Shown here one piece after another: positions 30,107 through 39,628 of a stretch of DNA of 64,000 nt (positions are counted from its first letter, which is position 1; each line of letters begins with the position of its first letter). This DNA comes from Streptomyces sp. NBC_00659. Its GTDB lineage: Bacteria > Actinomycetota > Actinomycetes > Streptomycetales > Streptomycetaceae. The stretch covers positions 6,510,001-6,574,000 of the forward strand of contig NZ_CP109031.1 of NCBI RefSeq assembly GCF_036226925.1. Reading direction: 5' to 3'. The position numbers were made by a program, and so were the translations under genes. The notes beneath the pieces are model-generated. The model was not told where the DNA came from, did not search any database, and saw only the letters and a program-made list of their open reading frames with translations.

Positions 30107-31225
30107 TCACTTCTGCCGCTTGTAGAACGGCAGCGCCACGACCTCGTACGGTTCGTGGCTGCCCCGGATGTCCACGCCCACACCGGCCGTGCCCGGCGCG
30201 GCGTGCGCGGCGTCGACGTACGCCATGGCGATCGGCTTGCCCAGGGTCGGGGACGGGGCACCGGAGGTGACCTCGCCGATCACCTTGCCGTCGGCGACGA
30301 CGGGATACCCGGCGCGCGGCACGCGACGGCCCTCGGCGATCAGCCCGACGAGCACGCGCGGCGGCTCGGAGGCGGCACGCTCGGCGGCTTCGGTCAGGGC
30401 CGTGCGCCCCACGAAGTCGCCGTCCTTCTCGAACTTCACGACCCGGCCGAGACCGGCGTCGAAGGGGGTCAGCGCGGTGGTCAGCTCGTGCCCGTACAGC
30501 GGCATGCCGGCCTCCAGGCGCAGCGTGTCGCGGCAGGACAGACCGCAGGGGACGAGACCGGCCGGGGTGCCCGCGTCGGTGAGCGCCTGCCACACCTTCT
30601 CGGCGTCGGCGGGGGCGACGAACAGCTCGAAGCCGTCCTCGCCGGTGTAGCCGGTGCGGGCGATCAGGGCCGGAACGCCGGCCACCGTGCCCGGCAGGCC
30701 CGCGTAGTACTTCAGGCCGTCGAGGTCCGCGTCGGTGACCGCCTTGAGGATGCCGGGGGACTCGGGGCCCTGCACGGCGATCAGCGCGTACGCGTCACGG
30801 TCGTCGCGCACCACGGCGTCGAAACCGGCGGCGCGCTCGCTCAGCGCGTCCAGCACCACCTGGGCGTTGGAGGCGTTGGCGACGACCATGTACTCGTGGT
30901 CGGCCAGGCGGTAGACGATCAGGTCGTCCAGGATGCCGCCGTCCTCCTGGCAGATCATGGTGTAGCGGGCGCGGCCGACGCCGACGGTGGCGATGTTGCC
31001 GACCAGCGCGTGGTTCAGGAGGGCCGCGGCCTCGGGGCCGGTGACGGTGATCTCGCCCATGTGGGAGAGGTCGAAGAGACCGGCCTTCGTGCGGACGGCG
31101 ACGTGCTCGTCACGCTCCGAGCCGTAGCGCAGGGGCATGTCCCAGCCCGCGAAGTCGGTCATGGTCGCGCCGAGCGAACGATGCAGGGCATCGAGCGCGG
31201 TGTGACGGGGTGCGTTGCTGCTCAT
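30107..31225 (-). CDS. gcvT: Glycine cleavage system T protein (aminomethyltransferase)
   Basis: 372 residues. It transfers the methylene from the H protein to tetrahydrofolate and releases ammonia. DLSHMGEITVTGPEAAALLN, ARYTMICQEDGGILDDLIVYR and GYTGEDGFELF are family signatures. ATG 31225 is chosen over 31276 because GGGAG lies at the right distance and the upstream frame enters the riboswitch. The tandem glycine riboswitch lies immediately upstream, so the gene is switched on by glycine. Confidence 0.96.
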   Translation of the reverse strand: MSSNAPRHTALDALHRSLGATMTDFAGWDMPLRYGSERDEHVAVRTKAGLFDLSHMGEITVTGPEAAALLNHALVGNIATVGVGRARYTMICQEDGGILDDLIVYRLADHEYMVVANASNAQVVLDALSERAAGFDAVVRDDRDAYALIAVQGPESPGILKAVTDADLDGLKYYAGLPGTVAGVPALIARTGYTGEDGFELFVAPADAEKVWQALTDAGTPAGLVPCGLSCRDTLRLEAGMPLYGHELTTALTPFDAGLGRVVKFEKDGDFVGRTALTEAAERAASEPPRVLVGLIAEGRRVPRAGYPVVADGKVIGEVTSGAPSPTLGKPIAMAYVDAAHAAPGTAGVGVDIRGSHEPYEVVALPFYKRQK

Positions 31226-31260
31226 CGGTCTGGCTCCCAAGGCATGACGGCGAGGTCGTT

Positions 31261-31462
31261 CCTCCCCATCTGTCATCGGAACCTGAGAGGTTCATCACGA
31301 CCACACGAATCGGTGGTCCTGACTTGCACCTTGGGTGGAGCCGCCGGAGCGGCCCGCTTTTCAGATGTGCCTCGCCCGCGCGGTAACGGTGCCTGAGAGA
31401 TTCAAGGGAGGGACTTGCTCCTTCGGCGCCCGGGTACACGTACCCAGGACTCTCCCGCGCGG
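31261..31462 (-). promoter_or_regulatory. Tandem glycine riboswitch (gcvT motif)
   Basis: Read on the minus strand, the first aptamer starts GGGAGAGTCC, contains GGCGCCGAAGGAGCAA and closes with CTCTCAGGCACC; the second contains CCACCCAAGGTGCAAGTC and closes with CCTCTCAGGTTCCGATGACA before GATGGGG. The two aptamers are joined by a short linker (about 31360-31380), the classic cooperative arrangement. It ends 36 nt before the gcvT start. In Actinobacteria this element turns the downstream cleavage genes on with glycine. Confidence 0.95.
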
Positions 31463-31642
31463 ATTCAAGCGGCCGGTATGCAGTTGGCGCGGCCATCATC
31501 GCACGCGCTGTCGGATCACGGCAGCCCGACATCTGTGACGGGGCTGTGGCAGTCCGCGTATGGAAACGGGAAGCACCGGGCATTACCTTCTCTTTACACT
31601 CGACGGGGATGGGACTCCACATCCCAGGGGAGGACGGTCACG

Positions 31643-32311
31643 GTGAACAGGATCACGGCGTACGCGACGACCTCGGGTCTCGCACTGCACGAGCAGCCCG
31701 GCGCACCGGCCCGGGAGGCTCGCGGAGCGCGTCCCACGGTCGTCGTGCGGGATCTCCGCGACCGGGTCGGGCGCAGTCCGCACGGCCTCCGCTTCGGGGC
31801 GCAGGACCTCGTCGTCGTCACCGGACTGCCCGGCAGCGGCAAGTCGACGCTGATGCGCCGGGCCGTGCGGGGCACCCGCGTCGACTCCCAGGACACCCGC
31901 GAGCGCTGGGACGGCCTGATGGCCGGCCGGCTGCCGTACGCGGTCTACCGTCCCCTCGTCCGCCTCGCGCACTACGCCGGCCTGCGCCGCGCCCTGCGCG
32001 AGGGCGGCGGGCTCGTCGTGCACGACTGCGGTACGCAGGCCTGGGTGCGCCGCTGGCTCGCCCGCGAGGCCCGGCGCCGTGGCGGCGCGCTGCACCTGCT
32101 GCTGCTCGACGTCACACCCGGCACCGCGCTGGACGGCCAGCGCGAGCGGGGCCGGGGCGTCTCGCGCTACGCCTTCGCCCGCCACCGCGGCGCGATCGCC
32201 CGGCTGCTGCGCTCCGCCGAGACGGGAGACCTGCCCGAAGGGTGCGGTTCGGCGGTACTGATCGACCGGGACGCGGCGGACGTGCTGCGCAGAATCGACT
32301 TCGGCCACTGA
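31643..32311 (+). CDS. AAA/kinase-type ATP-binding protein
   Basis: 222 residues. Walker A GLPGSGKST (about 69) opens a P-loop kinase-like domain; VVHDCGTQAWVRRWL and LLLLDVTPGTALDGQRERGRG follow. It resembles zeta-toxin/AAA_33 small kinases widespread in Streptomyces, whose substrate is not known. GTG 31643 has GGGGAGGA 8 nt upstream. It is divergent from gcvT, so its promoter lies over the riboswitch region, 180 bp from the aptamers. No signal peptide. Confidence 0.75.
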   Translation: MNRITAYATTSGLALHEQPGAPAREARGARPTVVVRDLRDRVGRSPHGLRFGAQDLVVVTGLPGSGKSTLMRRAVRGTRVDSQDTRERWDGLMAGRLPYAVYRPLVRLAHYAGLRRALREGGGLVVHDCGTQAWVRRWLAREARRRGGALHLLLLDVTPGTALDGQRERGRGVSRYAFARHRGAIARLLRSAETGDLPEGCGSAVLIDRDAADVLRRIDFGH

Positions 32312-32374
32312 CCGGTCACGGTGGCCCACTAACCTTTCCAGCCGGAACAGTGGTTCGAAGCGGGCGGTAGACAG

Positions 32375-33148
32375 ATGGACTTTCCGGCACAGGCACACCC
32401 CCATCCGCACGGCGGTTGGCCCGGCAACGAGCTGGAGGAGGTGTTGTCCTCCGCCCTGGGCGTGCCAGGGCCCTCGGCGGGCGCTCGCATCGTCGAGGTG
32501 CTCGGCCGCAGCTTCGTATGGGTGCCGCTGCCCAATGGCGGCGGTCCGGACAGTGGTCCGCTGGATCTGCCCACGATGGACATCGGGGGCCAGGTCTTCG
32601 TCCCCGTCTTCAGCTCCGAGGAGCAGTTCCGCCAGGTCGTCGGCGGTCACATGTCGTACACGATCGCGCCCGCCGTGGAGTTCGCCCGCGGACTTCCCCC
32701 GCAGGTCGGCATCGCGGTGAACCCGGACGGCGTGGTCGGCGTGCCGCTGCCGCCCATGGCCGTGGCCGAATTGTGCCGGGCCGGGCGGACCGAGCTGGAC
32801 GGGGCGGCCAGCGGCGGCCGGGTGCGGCTCTTCGAGCCCGACTGGCAGGACGATCCGGTGGACTTCCTCGCCGCGGCCTCGGCGGAGTTCGCCGCGACGG
32901 GTGTCGTCCTGAGCGCCCGCCGCTGCCTGGCCAGCATCGAGGGCGACGAACCGGTCATGTTCATCGGCGTCGAGCTCGCGGCGTGGGAGGGCGACGCCCG
33001 CGCCCTGCCCCTGGACGCCCTGGGCCGTGCCCTCGGCCGCGTCCCGGTCAACCTTCCGGTGAACCTGGTCCTTCTCGACGTGACGCAGGACCCGGTCGGC
33101 GACTGGATGCGGGACCGGGTGCGCCCCTTCTACCAGCACGGTCACTGA
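32375..33148 (+). CDS. SseB-like protein, first of tandem pair
   Basis: 257 residues. It carries two SseB-type modules: an N-terminal block with SFVWVPLP, QVFVPVFSSEEQFRQV and a C-terminal block LARRCLASIEG-like VNLPVNLVLLDV. SseB was named for enhanced serine sensitivity in E. coli overexpression; its biochemical activity is unknown. Location beside serine/glycine genes is suggestive. ATG 32375 is the only good start. Cytoplasmic, no signal. Followed by a paralog after 227 nt. Confidence 0.75.
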   Translation: MDFPAQAHPHPHGGWPGNELEEVLSSALGVPGPSAGARIVEVLGRSFVWVPLPNGGGPDSGPLDLPTMDIGGQVFVPVFSSEEQFRQVVGGHMSYTIAPAVEFARGLPPQVGIAVNPDGVVGVPLPPMAVAELCRAGRTELDGAASGGRVRLFEPDWQDDPVDFLAAASAEFAATGVVLSARRCLASIEGDEPVMFIGVELAAWEGDARALPLDALGRALGRVPVNLPVNLVLLDVTQDPVGDWMRDRVRPFYQHGH

Positions 33149-33375
33149 ACGGAGCCCGCGCCGGGAGTGCCCGGCCGGACCGCCGGCCGGCCGCGCGGGG
33201 CCCTCGGCCGCCCCGCGCGGCGGTTCCCGGCTCTCGACTGCTTCCCCCGGCGGAGCACGATCGCCGCATAAGCTGGTTTCATGGCCTGGTCGAGGTGTTG
33301 ACCCATGTCGGTAACCGGTACCTCGGGCGTAAGGGATGAGTTCGTCGTGAATTGTTCGCGAAGGGGCGGTTGAAG

Positions 33376-34176
33376 GTGAGCGCGTCGGGCACGGCCGCGG
33401 CCGGGCAGGTCGAGCACATGCTGCGCCAGGTGACTCCCGGGCGTTACGACGCCTACGAGGCGCTCCTTCGCGCGCTCGCGACCCCGTCGTCCGGCCAGGT
33501 GTGGATGCTGCTCTGGCACGGCCAGGCCGGCTCCCCGGACGCCCAGTACGGGAACATGCAGGTGGACGGCCTCGGGTACGCGCCCTGTGTCACCTCCGCG
33601 CAGGAACTCTCGGCCAGTGGCTGGAACCGCAGTTACGAGGTCGTGGACGGGCTGGACGTCGCCCGCACCCTGTACCCCGACCACTTCGGTCTCTGGCTCA
33701 ATCCGCATGCCCCGGGCGGCGGCCTCGGCATCCCGTGGCTGGATCTGCGCCGGATCGCCACGGGCCTGGAGCGGCAGCCCGCGGGCCCGCTGCGGCTGTC
33801 CGAACCGGCCATCGAGATTCCGCAGTTCTACGCCCTGCTCACGCAGAACGCCCATCGCACCCCGGCCGTACGGTCGTTGCGCCGCGCCTGGGTCCAACCC
33901 ACGCTCGGGGCGCCGTATCTGGCCATCGGCCTCGACGTGTACGACACCTCGCCGCCCGCCGTCGACTCGGTGCGGGCGATGATGCAGCAGTCCATCGGCG
34001 CCGTCCCGGACGGGCTGCCCGTCTCCACCGTCGCGATGTCGGACGAGTTCGACCCGGTGGCGATGTGGCTGCGTGCCAACGCACGCCCGTTCTACGACCG
34101 CGAGGCGCACGCGGCTCCGGCGCAGGCGCCGACAGCGGGCGGTTACGGCTATCCGCCGGCCCGCGGCGGTTACTGA
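33376..34176 (+). CDS. SseB-like protein, second of tandem pair
   Basis: 266 residues. Shares the layout of the preceding gene (QVWMLLWHGQAG, ELSASGWNRSYEVVDGLDVAR, AIGLDVYD, SVRAMMQQSIGAVPDGLPVSTVAM, ending with a Gly/Tyr/Pro-rich tail). The C-terminal SseB module PVAMWLRANARPFYD parallels PVGDWMRDRVRPFYQ of the first protein, confirming paralogy. GTG 33376 is chosen because GAAGGGG lies 9 nt upstream. Unlike the first copy it has a 25-residue low-complexity C-terminus (GGYGYPPARGGY). Confidence 0.75.
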   Translation: MSASGTAAAGQVEHMLRQVTPGRYDAYEALLRALATPSSGQVWMLLWHGQAGSPDAQYGNMQVDGLGYAPCVTSAQELSASGWNRSYEVVDGLDVARTLYPDHFGLWLNPHAPGGGLGIPWLDLRRIATGLERQPAGPLRLSEPAIEIPQFYALLTQNAHRTPAVRSLRRAWVQPTLGAPYLAIGLDVYDTSPPAVDSVRAMMQQSIGAVPDGLPVSTVAMSDEFDPVAMWLRANARPFYDREAHAAPAQAPTAGGYGYPPARGGY

Positions 34177-34586
34177 GAGCGTTCCGAATCCCGGACCTGT
34201 CGCATGCCCGTGCGAGAACGGCTGGCATCATGGGTTCGCACACGGCCTTCACATGGCGTGCGTTCCATGCTGCTGACCTGCAGGGAAGCGGATGTATGTG
34301 CCGATTGTCCCGTTTTGGCGGGGCTTCTGATCAAAAAGACCCTTATGGGGTTTTAGAGGTCAATTGGCAGACGTCCGACTACTGTTACCCACTGTTCGGA
34401 TAACGGAATCCCTCAACAAGCATCACGGTTGCGCATACATTCCCCATGAGGCCTGGCACCTGATCGTGGCAGCACTGAAGACTCCCCCAACAGGCACGGA
34501 ATCTTCGATCCTGTGAACGAGCGCAAGCCGAACCAACAGCCGGGTCATCGGGCCGCACCATCTGTGGCCGACTTCCCGGCGGGCAA
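34177..34586 (+). other. Long leader region before peptide ABC operon
   Basis: 410 bp without an established gene. It is the least GC-rich stretch of the window (around 34325-34400 there are A- and T-runs such as CAAAAAG and GGGGTTTTAG), and must hold the operon promoter. It includes a 25-codon open frame (34513-34590) ending in the start codon of the first operon gene. No terminator or riboswitch was recognised. Confidence 0.5.
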
Positions 34587-34590
34587 GTGA
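34513..34590 (+). CDS. Candidate 25-residue leader peptide overlapping the permease start
   Basis: GTG 34513 to TGA 34588-34590 gives VNERKPNQQPGHRAAPSVAD followed by FPAGK. Its stop overlaps the GTG at 34587 by GTGA, the same coupling found between later genes of this operon. There is no clear ribosome site. Could be chance; could also be a leader that couples translation of the permease. Confidence 0.25.
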   Translation: MNERKPNQQPGHRAAPSVADFPAGK

Positions 34591-35651
34591 ACCAAGCCGC
34601 AGACAGCGGCAGTCGTAGGCCGGTCACCACCGGCGAGAGGGGTCGGGTCACTGTGACCGCACCGATCGAGACCACCGCGGCGGCAACGGAAGTGCAGCCA
34701 GAGGCTGTGCTTGCCGGAGCCGGCAAGGGGCAGATCGAGGGCCGTTCCCTGGGACAGATCGCCTGGACGCGCTTCAAGCGCGACAAGGTGGCGGTCGCCG
34801 GCGGTGTCATCGTCGTACTGCTCATCCTGATGGCGGTCCTCGCGCGGCCGCTCCAGTCGATGCTGGGGCTGGACCCGAACGCCTTCAACCAGGACCTGAT
34901 CGACCCGAACACCTCGCTGCCCAAGGGTGACATGGGTGGCATGAGCGGTAGTCACCCGCTCGGTGTCGACCCGAAGTTCGGGCGCGACATCGCCACCCGC
35001 GTCCTGGAGGGCTCCTGGGTGTCGCTGGTGGTCGCCTTCGGCGCCACCATCCTGTCGAACGTCATCGGCGCTGTCCTCGGTGTCGTCGCGGGTTACTACG
35101 GCGGGCGGGTCGACTCGATCATCAGCCGGCTGATGGACACGTTCCTCGCCTTCCCGCTCCTGCTGTTCGCCATCTCCATCTCCGCCACGCTGCAGGGCGG
35201 CGCGTTCGGTCTCGACGGACTGCCGTTGCACCTCGCCGTGCTCATCTTCGTGATCGGCTTCTTCAACTGGCCCTACCTGGGCCGGATCGTCCGAGGCCAG
35301 GCCATGGCCCTGCGGGAGCGCGAGTTCGTGGACGCCTCCCGCGGCATGGGAGCCAAGGCCCCGTACATCCTGTTCCGGGAGCTCATGCCCAACCTGGTCG
35401 GCCCGATCATCGTCTACTCGACGCTGCTCATCCCGACCAACATTCTCTTCGAGGCGTCCCTGAGCTTCCTCGGCGTCGGCATCCAGCCCCCGCAGGCTTC
35501 TTGGGGCGGAATGCTTCGCGAGGCGGTCACCTACTACCAGGTCGACCCCGAGTACATGATCGTCCCGGGCCTTGCCATCTTCGTCACCGTCCTGGCATTC
35601 AACCTGCTGGGTGACGGTCTCCGTGACGCTCTCGACCCGCGCAGTCGCTGA
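34587..35651 (+). CDS. Peptide ABC transporter permease (DppC type)
   Basis: 354 residues. About six membrane helices; the cytoplasmic EAA loop is REREFVDASRGMGAKAPYILFRELMPN. A long hydrophilic N-terminus precedes helix 1 (AVAGGVIVVLLILMAVLA). GTG 34587 is coupled to a short upstream frame; GTG 34653 (VTAPIETT) preceded by AGAGGGG is a good alternative and would drop the first 22 residues. First gene of a five-gene importer operon in which the permeases are split around the binding protein. Substrate is probably a di- or oligopeptide. Confidence 0.88.
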   Translation: MNQAADSGSRRPVTTGERGRVTVTAPIETTAAATEVQPEAVLAGAGKGQIEGRSLGQIAWTRFKRDKVAVAGGVIVVLLILMAVLARPLQSMLGLDPNAFNQDLIDPNTSLPKGDMGGMSGSHPLGVDPKFGRDIATRVLEGSWVSLVVAFGATILSNVIGAVLGVVAGYYGGRVDSIISRLMDTFLAFPLLLFAISISATLQGGAFGLDGLPLHLAVLIFVIGFFNWPYLGRIVRGQAMALREREFVDASRGMGAKAPYILFRELMPNLVGPIIVYSTLLIPTNILFEASLSFLGVGIQPPQASWGGMLREAVTYYQVDPEYMIVPGLAIFVTVLAFNLLGDGLRDALDPRSR

Positions 35652-35705
35652 CGACTGCCACCGAGAGACCGAAAGTTTCCAACAATGGAGGGGAAAGCTC
35701 CCATC

Positions 35706-37457
35706 ATGCGAAGGTCAGCGCTGGCCGCGATTGCGGCCATCGGCACCGCCAGCCTGTTCCTTACGGGTTGCAGCAAGGCCGATGACAACAAGAACGACAA
35801 CGGCACGAAGTCGGCTGGCGCCGATGCCGCGACCAAGGGCGTCGTGAACGCGTCGGACAAGAAGGGCGGGACGCTCACCTACGAGCTGTCCGACGTCCCG
35901 GACTCGTTCGACCCGGGCAACACGTACTACGCGTACATGTACAACCTGAGCCGTCTGTGGGCCCGCCCGCTGATGACCTTCCAGCCCGACGCCGGCCAGA
36001 AGGGCAACACCCTCGTCCCGGACCTCGCGGCCGGCAAGGGTGTTCCGAGCGACGGCGGCAAGGTCTGGACGTACAAGCTGCGTACGGGCATGACCTACGA
36101 GGACGGCACGCCGATCACCTCGAAGGACGTCAAGTACGCCGTCGAGCGCTCCAACTTCGCGCGTGACGTGCTCTCCCTCGGCCCGAACTACTTCCAGCAG
36201 TTCATGGTCGGCGGCGACAAGTACAAGGGCCCCTACAAGGACAAGAGCGCCAAGGGCCTGTCCTCCATCGAGACGCCGGACGACACCACCATCGTCTTCC
36301 ACCTGAAGCAGGCCTTCCAGGAGTTCGACTACCTGGTCGCGTCCCCGCAGACGGCCCCGGTGCCGCAGGCGAAGGACACCGGCGTCGACTACGTCAAGAA
36401 GATCGTGTCCTCGGGCTCGTACAAGTTCGAGAGCTACGAGGACGGCAAGCAGGCCGTCCTCGTCCGCAACGACAAGTGGGACGCGAAGACGGACCCGCTG
36501 CGCAAGCAGCTGCCGGACAAGATCGTCGTCAAGCTGAAGGTCAACCCGGAGACGATCGACAAGGACGTCCTCGCGGGTACCGCGATCGACCTCGCCGGTA
36601 CGGGTGTCCAGGCCGCGACCCAGGCGCAGGTGCTCACCGACGCCTCGAAGAAGGCCAACACGGACAACACCTACGGTGGCCGTCTCGTCTACATGGCGAT
36701 CAACACCACCGTGGCGCCGTTCGACAAGGTCGAGTGCCGCAAGGCCGTGCAGTACGCGATCGACAAGGTCTCGGTGCAGACCGCCGAGGGCGGCCCGATC
36801 CGCGGCGACGTCGCCACCACGGTCCTGCCCCCGGACATCCCGGGCTACGAGAAGTCCGACGCCTACGCCTCGGCCGGCAACAAGGGTGACGTCGCCAAGG
36901 CCAAGGAGCAGCTGAAGGCCTGCGGCAAGGACGCGATCACCACCAACATCTCGGCCCGTTCGGACCGTCAGCAGGAGATCGACGCCGCCACGGCGATCAT
37001 CAACTCGCTGAAGAAGGTCGGCATCACGGCCACCCTCAAGCAGTACCCGTCCGGTAAGTACTTCACCGACTACGCGGGTGTGCCGAAGTTCACCAAGAAG
37101 GAGAACATCGGCCTGGAGATGATGCAGTGGGGTGCCGACTGGCCCTCCGGCTACGGCTTCCTGCAGCAGATCCTGAACGGCAGCGCCATCGGCCAGTCCG
37201 GTAACACCAACCTGTCGCAGTACGACAACAAGGACGTCAACGCTCTGCTGGCGAAGGCGATCGGCACGCAGGACATGGCCGAGCGCAACAGCCTCTACAC
37301 GCAGATCGACAAGAAGACCATGGACGACGCAGTCCTCGTCCCGCTGACCTACTTCAAGGTCCTGCTGGCCCGCCCGACGACCTACACCAACCTGGTTTCC
37401 ACGGCGGCCTTCAGCGGTCAGTACGACTACCTCAACATCGGCGTCGCGTCGAAGTAG
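35706..37457 (+). CDS. Peptide-binding lipoprotein (SBP_bac_5 family)
   Basis: 583 residues. Signal sequence and lipobox FLTGC (Cys about 22), followed by a Lys/Asn/Asp-rich linker and the two-lobe type II binding fold (GGTLTYELSDVPDSFDPGN, KDVKYAVERS, DKIVVKLKVNPETI). Captures peptides outside the membrane for the importer. ATG 35706 is used because GGAGGGG sits 12 nt upstream; an ATG at 35685 lies before it. Highly biased codon use suggests strong expression. A perfect hairpin follows at 37485-37516, before the second permease. Confidence 0.92.
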   Translation: MRRSALAAIAAIGTASLFLTGCSKADDNKNDNGTKSAGADAATKGVVNASDKKGGTLTYELSDVPDSFDPGNTYYAYMYNLSRLWARPLMTFQPDAGQKGNTLVPDLAAGKGVPSDGGKVWTYKLRTGMTYEDGTPITSKDVKYAVERSNFARDVLSLGPNYFQQFMVGGDKYKGPYKDKSAKGLSSIETPDDTTIVFHLKQAFQEFDYLVASPQTAPVPQAKDTGVDYVKKIVSSGSYKFESYEDGKQAVLVRNDKWDAKTDPLRKQLPDKIVVKLKVNPETIDKDVLAGTAIDLAGTGVQAATQAQVLTDASKKANTDNTYGGRLVYMAINTTVAPFDKVECRKAVQYAIDKVSVQTAEGGPIRGDVATTVLPPDIPGYEKSDAYASAGNKGDVAKAKEQLKACGKDAITTNISARSDRQQEIDAATAIINSLKKVGITATLKQYPSGKYFTDYAGVPKFTKKENIGLEMMQWGADWPSGYGFLQQILNGSAIGQSGNTNLSQYDNKDVNALLAKAIGTQDMAERNSLYTQIDKKTMDDAVLVPLTYFKVLLARPTTYTNLVSTAAFSGQYDYLNIGVASK

Positions 37458-37484
37458 CAGCCCCGGAAGGCAGGTGAAGGCATT

Positions 37485-37516
37485 GGTGCCCGCGGGCCGC
37501 AAGGTCCGCGGGCACC
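37485..37516 (+). terminator. Perfect 11-bp intercistronic hairpin after the binding-protein gene
   Basis: GGTGCCCGCGG (37485-37495) pairs exactly with CCGCGGGCACC (37506-37516), 10-nt loop, only 13 nt before the permease start. It would make the binding protein more abundant than the membrane parts, as in other ABC importers. Confidence 0.8.
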
Positions 37517-37529
37517 AGCGCCGATCCCC

Positions 37530-38537
37530 GTGATCTCGTACATCCTCCGCCGGACGTTCGCGGCAGTGATCCTGCTGCTGGTCGTCTCCGCGGTCACCTT
37601 CGCCATCTTCTTCCTGCTGCCGCGGCTTGCCGGCCAGACAGCGGACCAGATGGCGCAGCAGTACATCGGCAAGAGCCCGTCACCGGCGGACATTGCCGCT
37701 GTCAAGCACAACCTCGGTCTGGACCAGCCCGTCTACGTCCAGTACTGGCACTTCATCAAGGGGATCGTGGTCGGCGCCAACTACGACCTCGGCCCCACCA
37801 CGGTGCACTGCGACACACCCTGCTTCGGTTACTCCTTCAAGACCCACCAGGCAGTGTGGCCGGAGCTCACCTCTCGCCTTCCGATCACCCTCTCGCTGGC
37901 CGCGGGTGCCGCCGTACTGTGGCTGATCTCGGGTGTGGCGGCCGGTGTCATCTCGGCACTGAAGCCGCGCTCGATCTTCGACCGCACCTTCATGGGCATC
38001 GCGCTCGCCGGTGTCTCGCTGCCCATGTTCTTCACGGGCAACCTGGCGCTCCTGCTCTTCCACTTCAAGTGGCCCATCTTCGGAAGCGACTACGTCCCGC
38101 TCACCGAGAACCCCTCGCAGTGGGCCAACACCCTCTTCCCGGCATGGTGCTCACTGGCCCTGCTCTACTCCGCCATCTACGCGCGGCTCACCCGCTCGGG
38201 CATGCTGGAGACGATGAACGAGGACTTCATCCGCACGGCCCGCGCCAAGGGCCTGGGTGAGCGCACGGTCGTCGTCCGGCACGGTCTGCGGGCCGCCCTC
38301 ACGCCGATCATCACCGTCTTCGGCATGGACATCGGTCTGCTGCTCGGCGGCGCCGTCATCACCGAGAGCGTCTTCTCGCTGCCCGGCATCGGGCAGTACG
38401 CGGTGCAGGGCATCACCGACAACGACCTGCCCAAGATCCTTGGCGTGACCCTGCTCGCCGCCTTCTTCGTAGTGATCGCAAATCTCCTGGTGGACGTGCT
38501 CTACGCCGCTGCCGACCCGCGAGTGAGGCTCTCGTGA
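37530..38537 (+). CDS. Peptide ABC transporter permease (DppB type)
   Basis: 335 residues. N-terminal helix after MISYILRRT, then a large periplasmic-side loop and five more helices. The EAA loop is MNEDFIRTARAKGLGERTVVVRHGLRAALTP in two halves (ARAKGLGE central). The family normally pairs with DppC to form the channel. GTG 37530 sits right after the hairpin with GATCCCCG before it, so its ribosome site is weak. Its stop overlaps the next gene by GTGA (38534-38537). Confidence 0.93.
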   Translation: MISYILRRTFAAVILLLVVSAVTFAIFFLLPRLAGQTADQMAQQYIGKSPSPADIAAVKHNLGLDQPVYVQYWHFIKGIVVGANYDLGPTTVHCDTPCFGYSFKTHQAVWPELTSRLPITLSLAAGAAVLWLISGVAAGVISALKPRSIFDRTFMGIALAGVSLPMFFTGNLALLLFHFKWPIFGSDYVPLTENPSQWANTLFPAWCSLALLYSAIYARLTRSGMLETMNEDFIRTARAKGLGERTVVVRHGLRAALTPIITVFGMDIGLLLGGAVITESVFSLPGIGQYAVQGITDNDLPKILGVTLLAAFFVVIANLLVDVLYAAADPRVRLS

Positions 38538-39628
38538 CCGAACTCTCCAAGACCGGTGCCCCGGTGGGCGCGCCCACCTCCGCCGGCACGGCGTCCGAAG
38601 CCTTCCTCCGGGTCCGTGACCTCAAGGTGCACTTCCCGACCGACGACGGTCTGGTCAAGTCCGTCGACGGGCTGACCTTCTCGCTGGAGAAGGGCCGCAC
38701 CCTCGCCATCGTCGGTGAGTCCGGTTCCGGCAAGTCGGTCACCTCGCAGGCCATCATGGGTCTGCACCGGCTCGGCACCAGCGGCAAGAACGTGCAGATG
38801 TCCGGTGAGATCTGGCTGGACGGCAAGGAACTCGTCTCCGCCGCCCCGGACGAGGTGCGCAAGCTCCGCGGCCGCGAGATGGCGATGATCTTCCAGGACC
38901 CGCTGTCCGCGATGCACCCGTACTACACGATCGGCGACCAGATCGTCGAGGCGTACCGGGTGCACCACAAGGTCAGCAAGAAGGTCGCCCGCAAGCGGGC
39001 GATCGAGATGCTGGACCGGGTCGGCATCCCCGAGCCGGGCAAGCGCGTGGACGGCTACCCGCACGAGTTCTCCGGCGGTATGCGCCAGCGCGCCATGATC
39101 GCCATGGCTCTGGTGAACAACCCCGAGCTGCTCATCGCGGACGAGCCGACCACCGCTCTCGACGTGACCGTCCAGGCGCAGATCCTCGACCTCATCCGGG
39201 ACCTGCAGAAGGAGTTCGGCTCCGCGGTCATCATGATCACCCACGACCTGGGTGTGGTCGCCGAGATCGCCGACGACGTCCTCGTGATGTACGGCGGCCG
39301 GTGCGTGGAGCGCGGTCCGCTGGCCGAGGTCTTCGAGAAGCCGCAGCACCCCTACACCTGGGGTCTGCTCGGTTCGATGCCCCGCATCGACCGCGAGACC
39401 TCGGAACGGCTCATCCCGGTCAAGGGCTCTCCGCCGAGCCTCATCAACGTCCCTTCGGGCTGCGCCTTCAACCCGCGCTGCCCGTACGCGGACCTCCCCA
39501 AGGGGAACGTCACCCGTACGGTGCGTCCCGAGCTCGAGCTGGCCGACGGCGGACACTGGTCCGCCTGCCACCTCTCGACCGAGGACCGTACGCGGATCTG
39601 GACCGAAGAGATTGCGCCGAAGCTGTGA
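38534..39628 (+). CDS. Peptide ABC transporter ATPase (DppD type)
   Basis: 364 residues. Walker [10 protein letters not shown] (about 62), signature SGGMRQR (about 180), Walker [13 protein letters not shown] and H-loop HDLGVV. The C-terminal oligopeptide-transport Cys cluster ([11 protein letters not shown]) is present, typical of OppD/DppD proteins. Coupled by GTGA to the permease before it and to the second ATPase after it (39625-39628). Confidence 0.94.
   Translation: MTELSKTGAPVGAPTSAGTASEAFLRVRDLKVHFPTDDGLVKSVDGLTFSLEKGRTLAIVGESGSGKSVTSQAIMGLHRLGTSGKNVQMSGEIWLDGKELVSAAPDEVRKLRGREMAMIFQDPLSAMHPYYTIGDQIVEAYRVHHKVSKKVARKRAIEMLDRVGIPEPGKRVDGYPHEFSGGMRQRAMIAMALVNNPELLIADEPTTALDVTVQAQILDLIRDLQKEFGSAVIMITHDLGVVAEIADDVLVMYGGRCVERGPLAEVFEKPQHPYTWGLLGSMPRIDRETSERLIPVKGSPPSLINVPSGCAFNPRCPYADLPKGNVTRTVRPELELADGGHWSACHLSTEDRTRIWTEEIAPKL

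Noticed and set aside
31110..31622. 170-codon minus-strand frame
   Set aside because: It covers the glycine riboswitch and the gcvT start in another frame.
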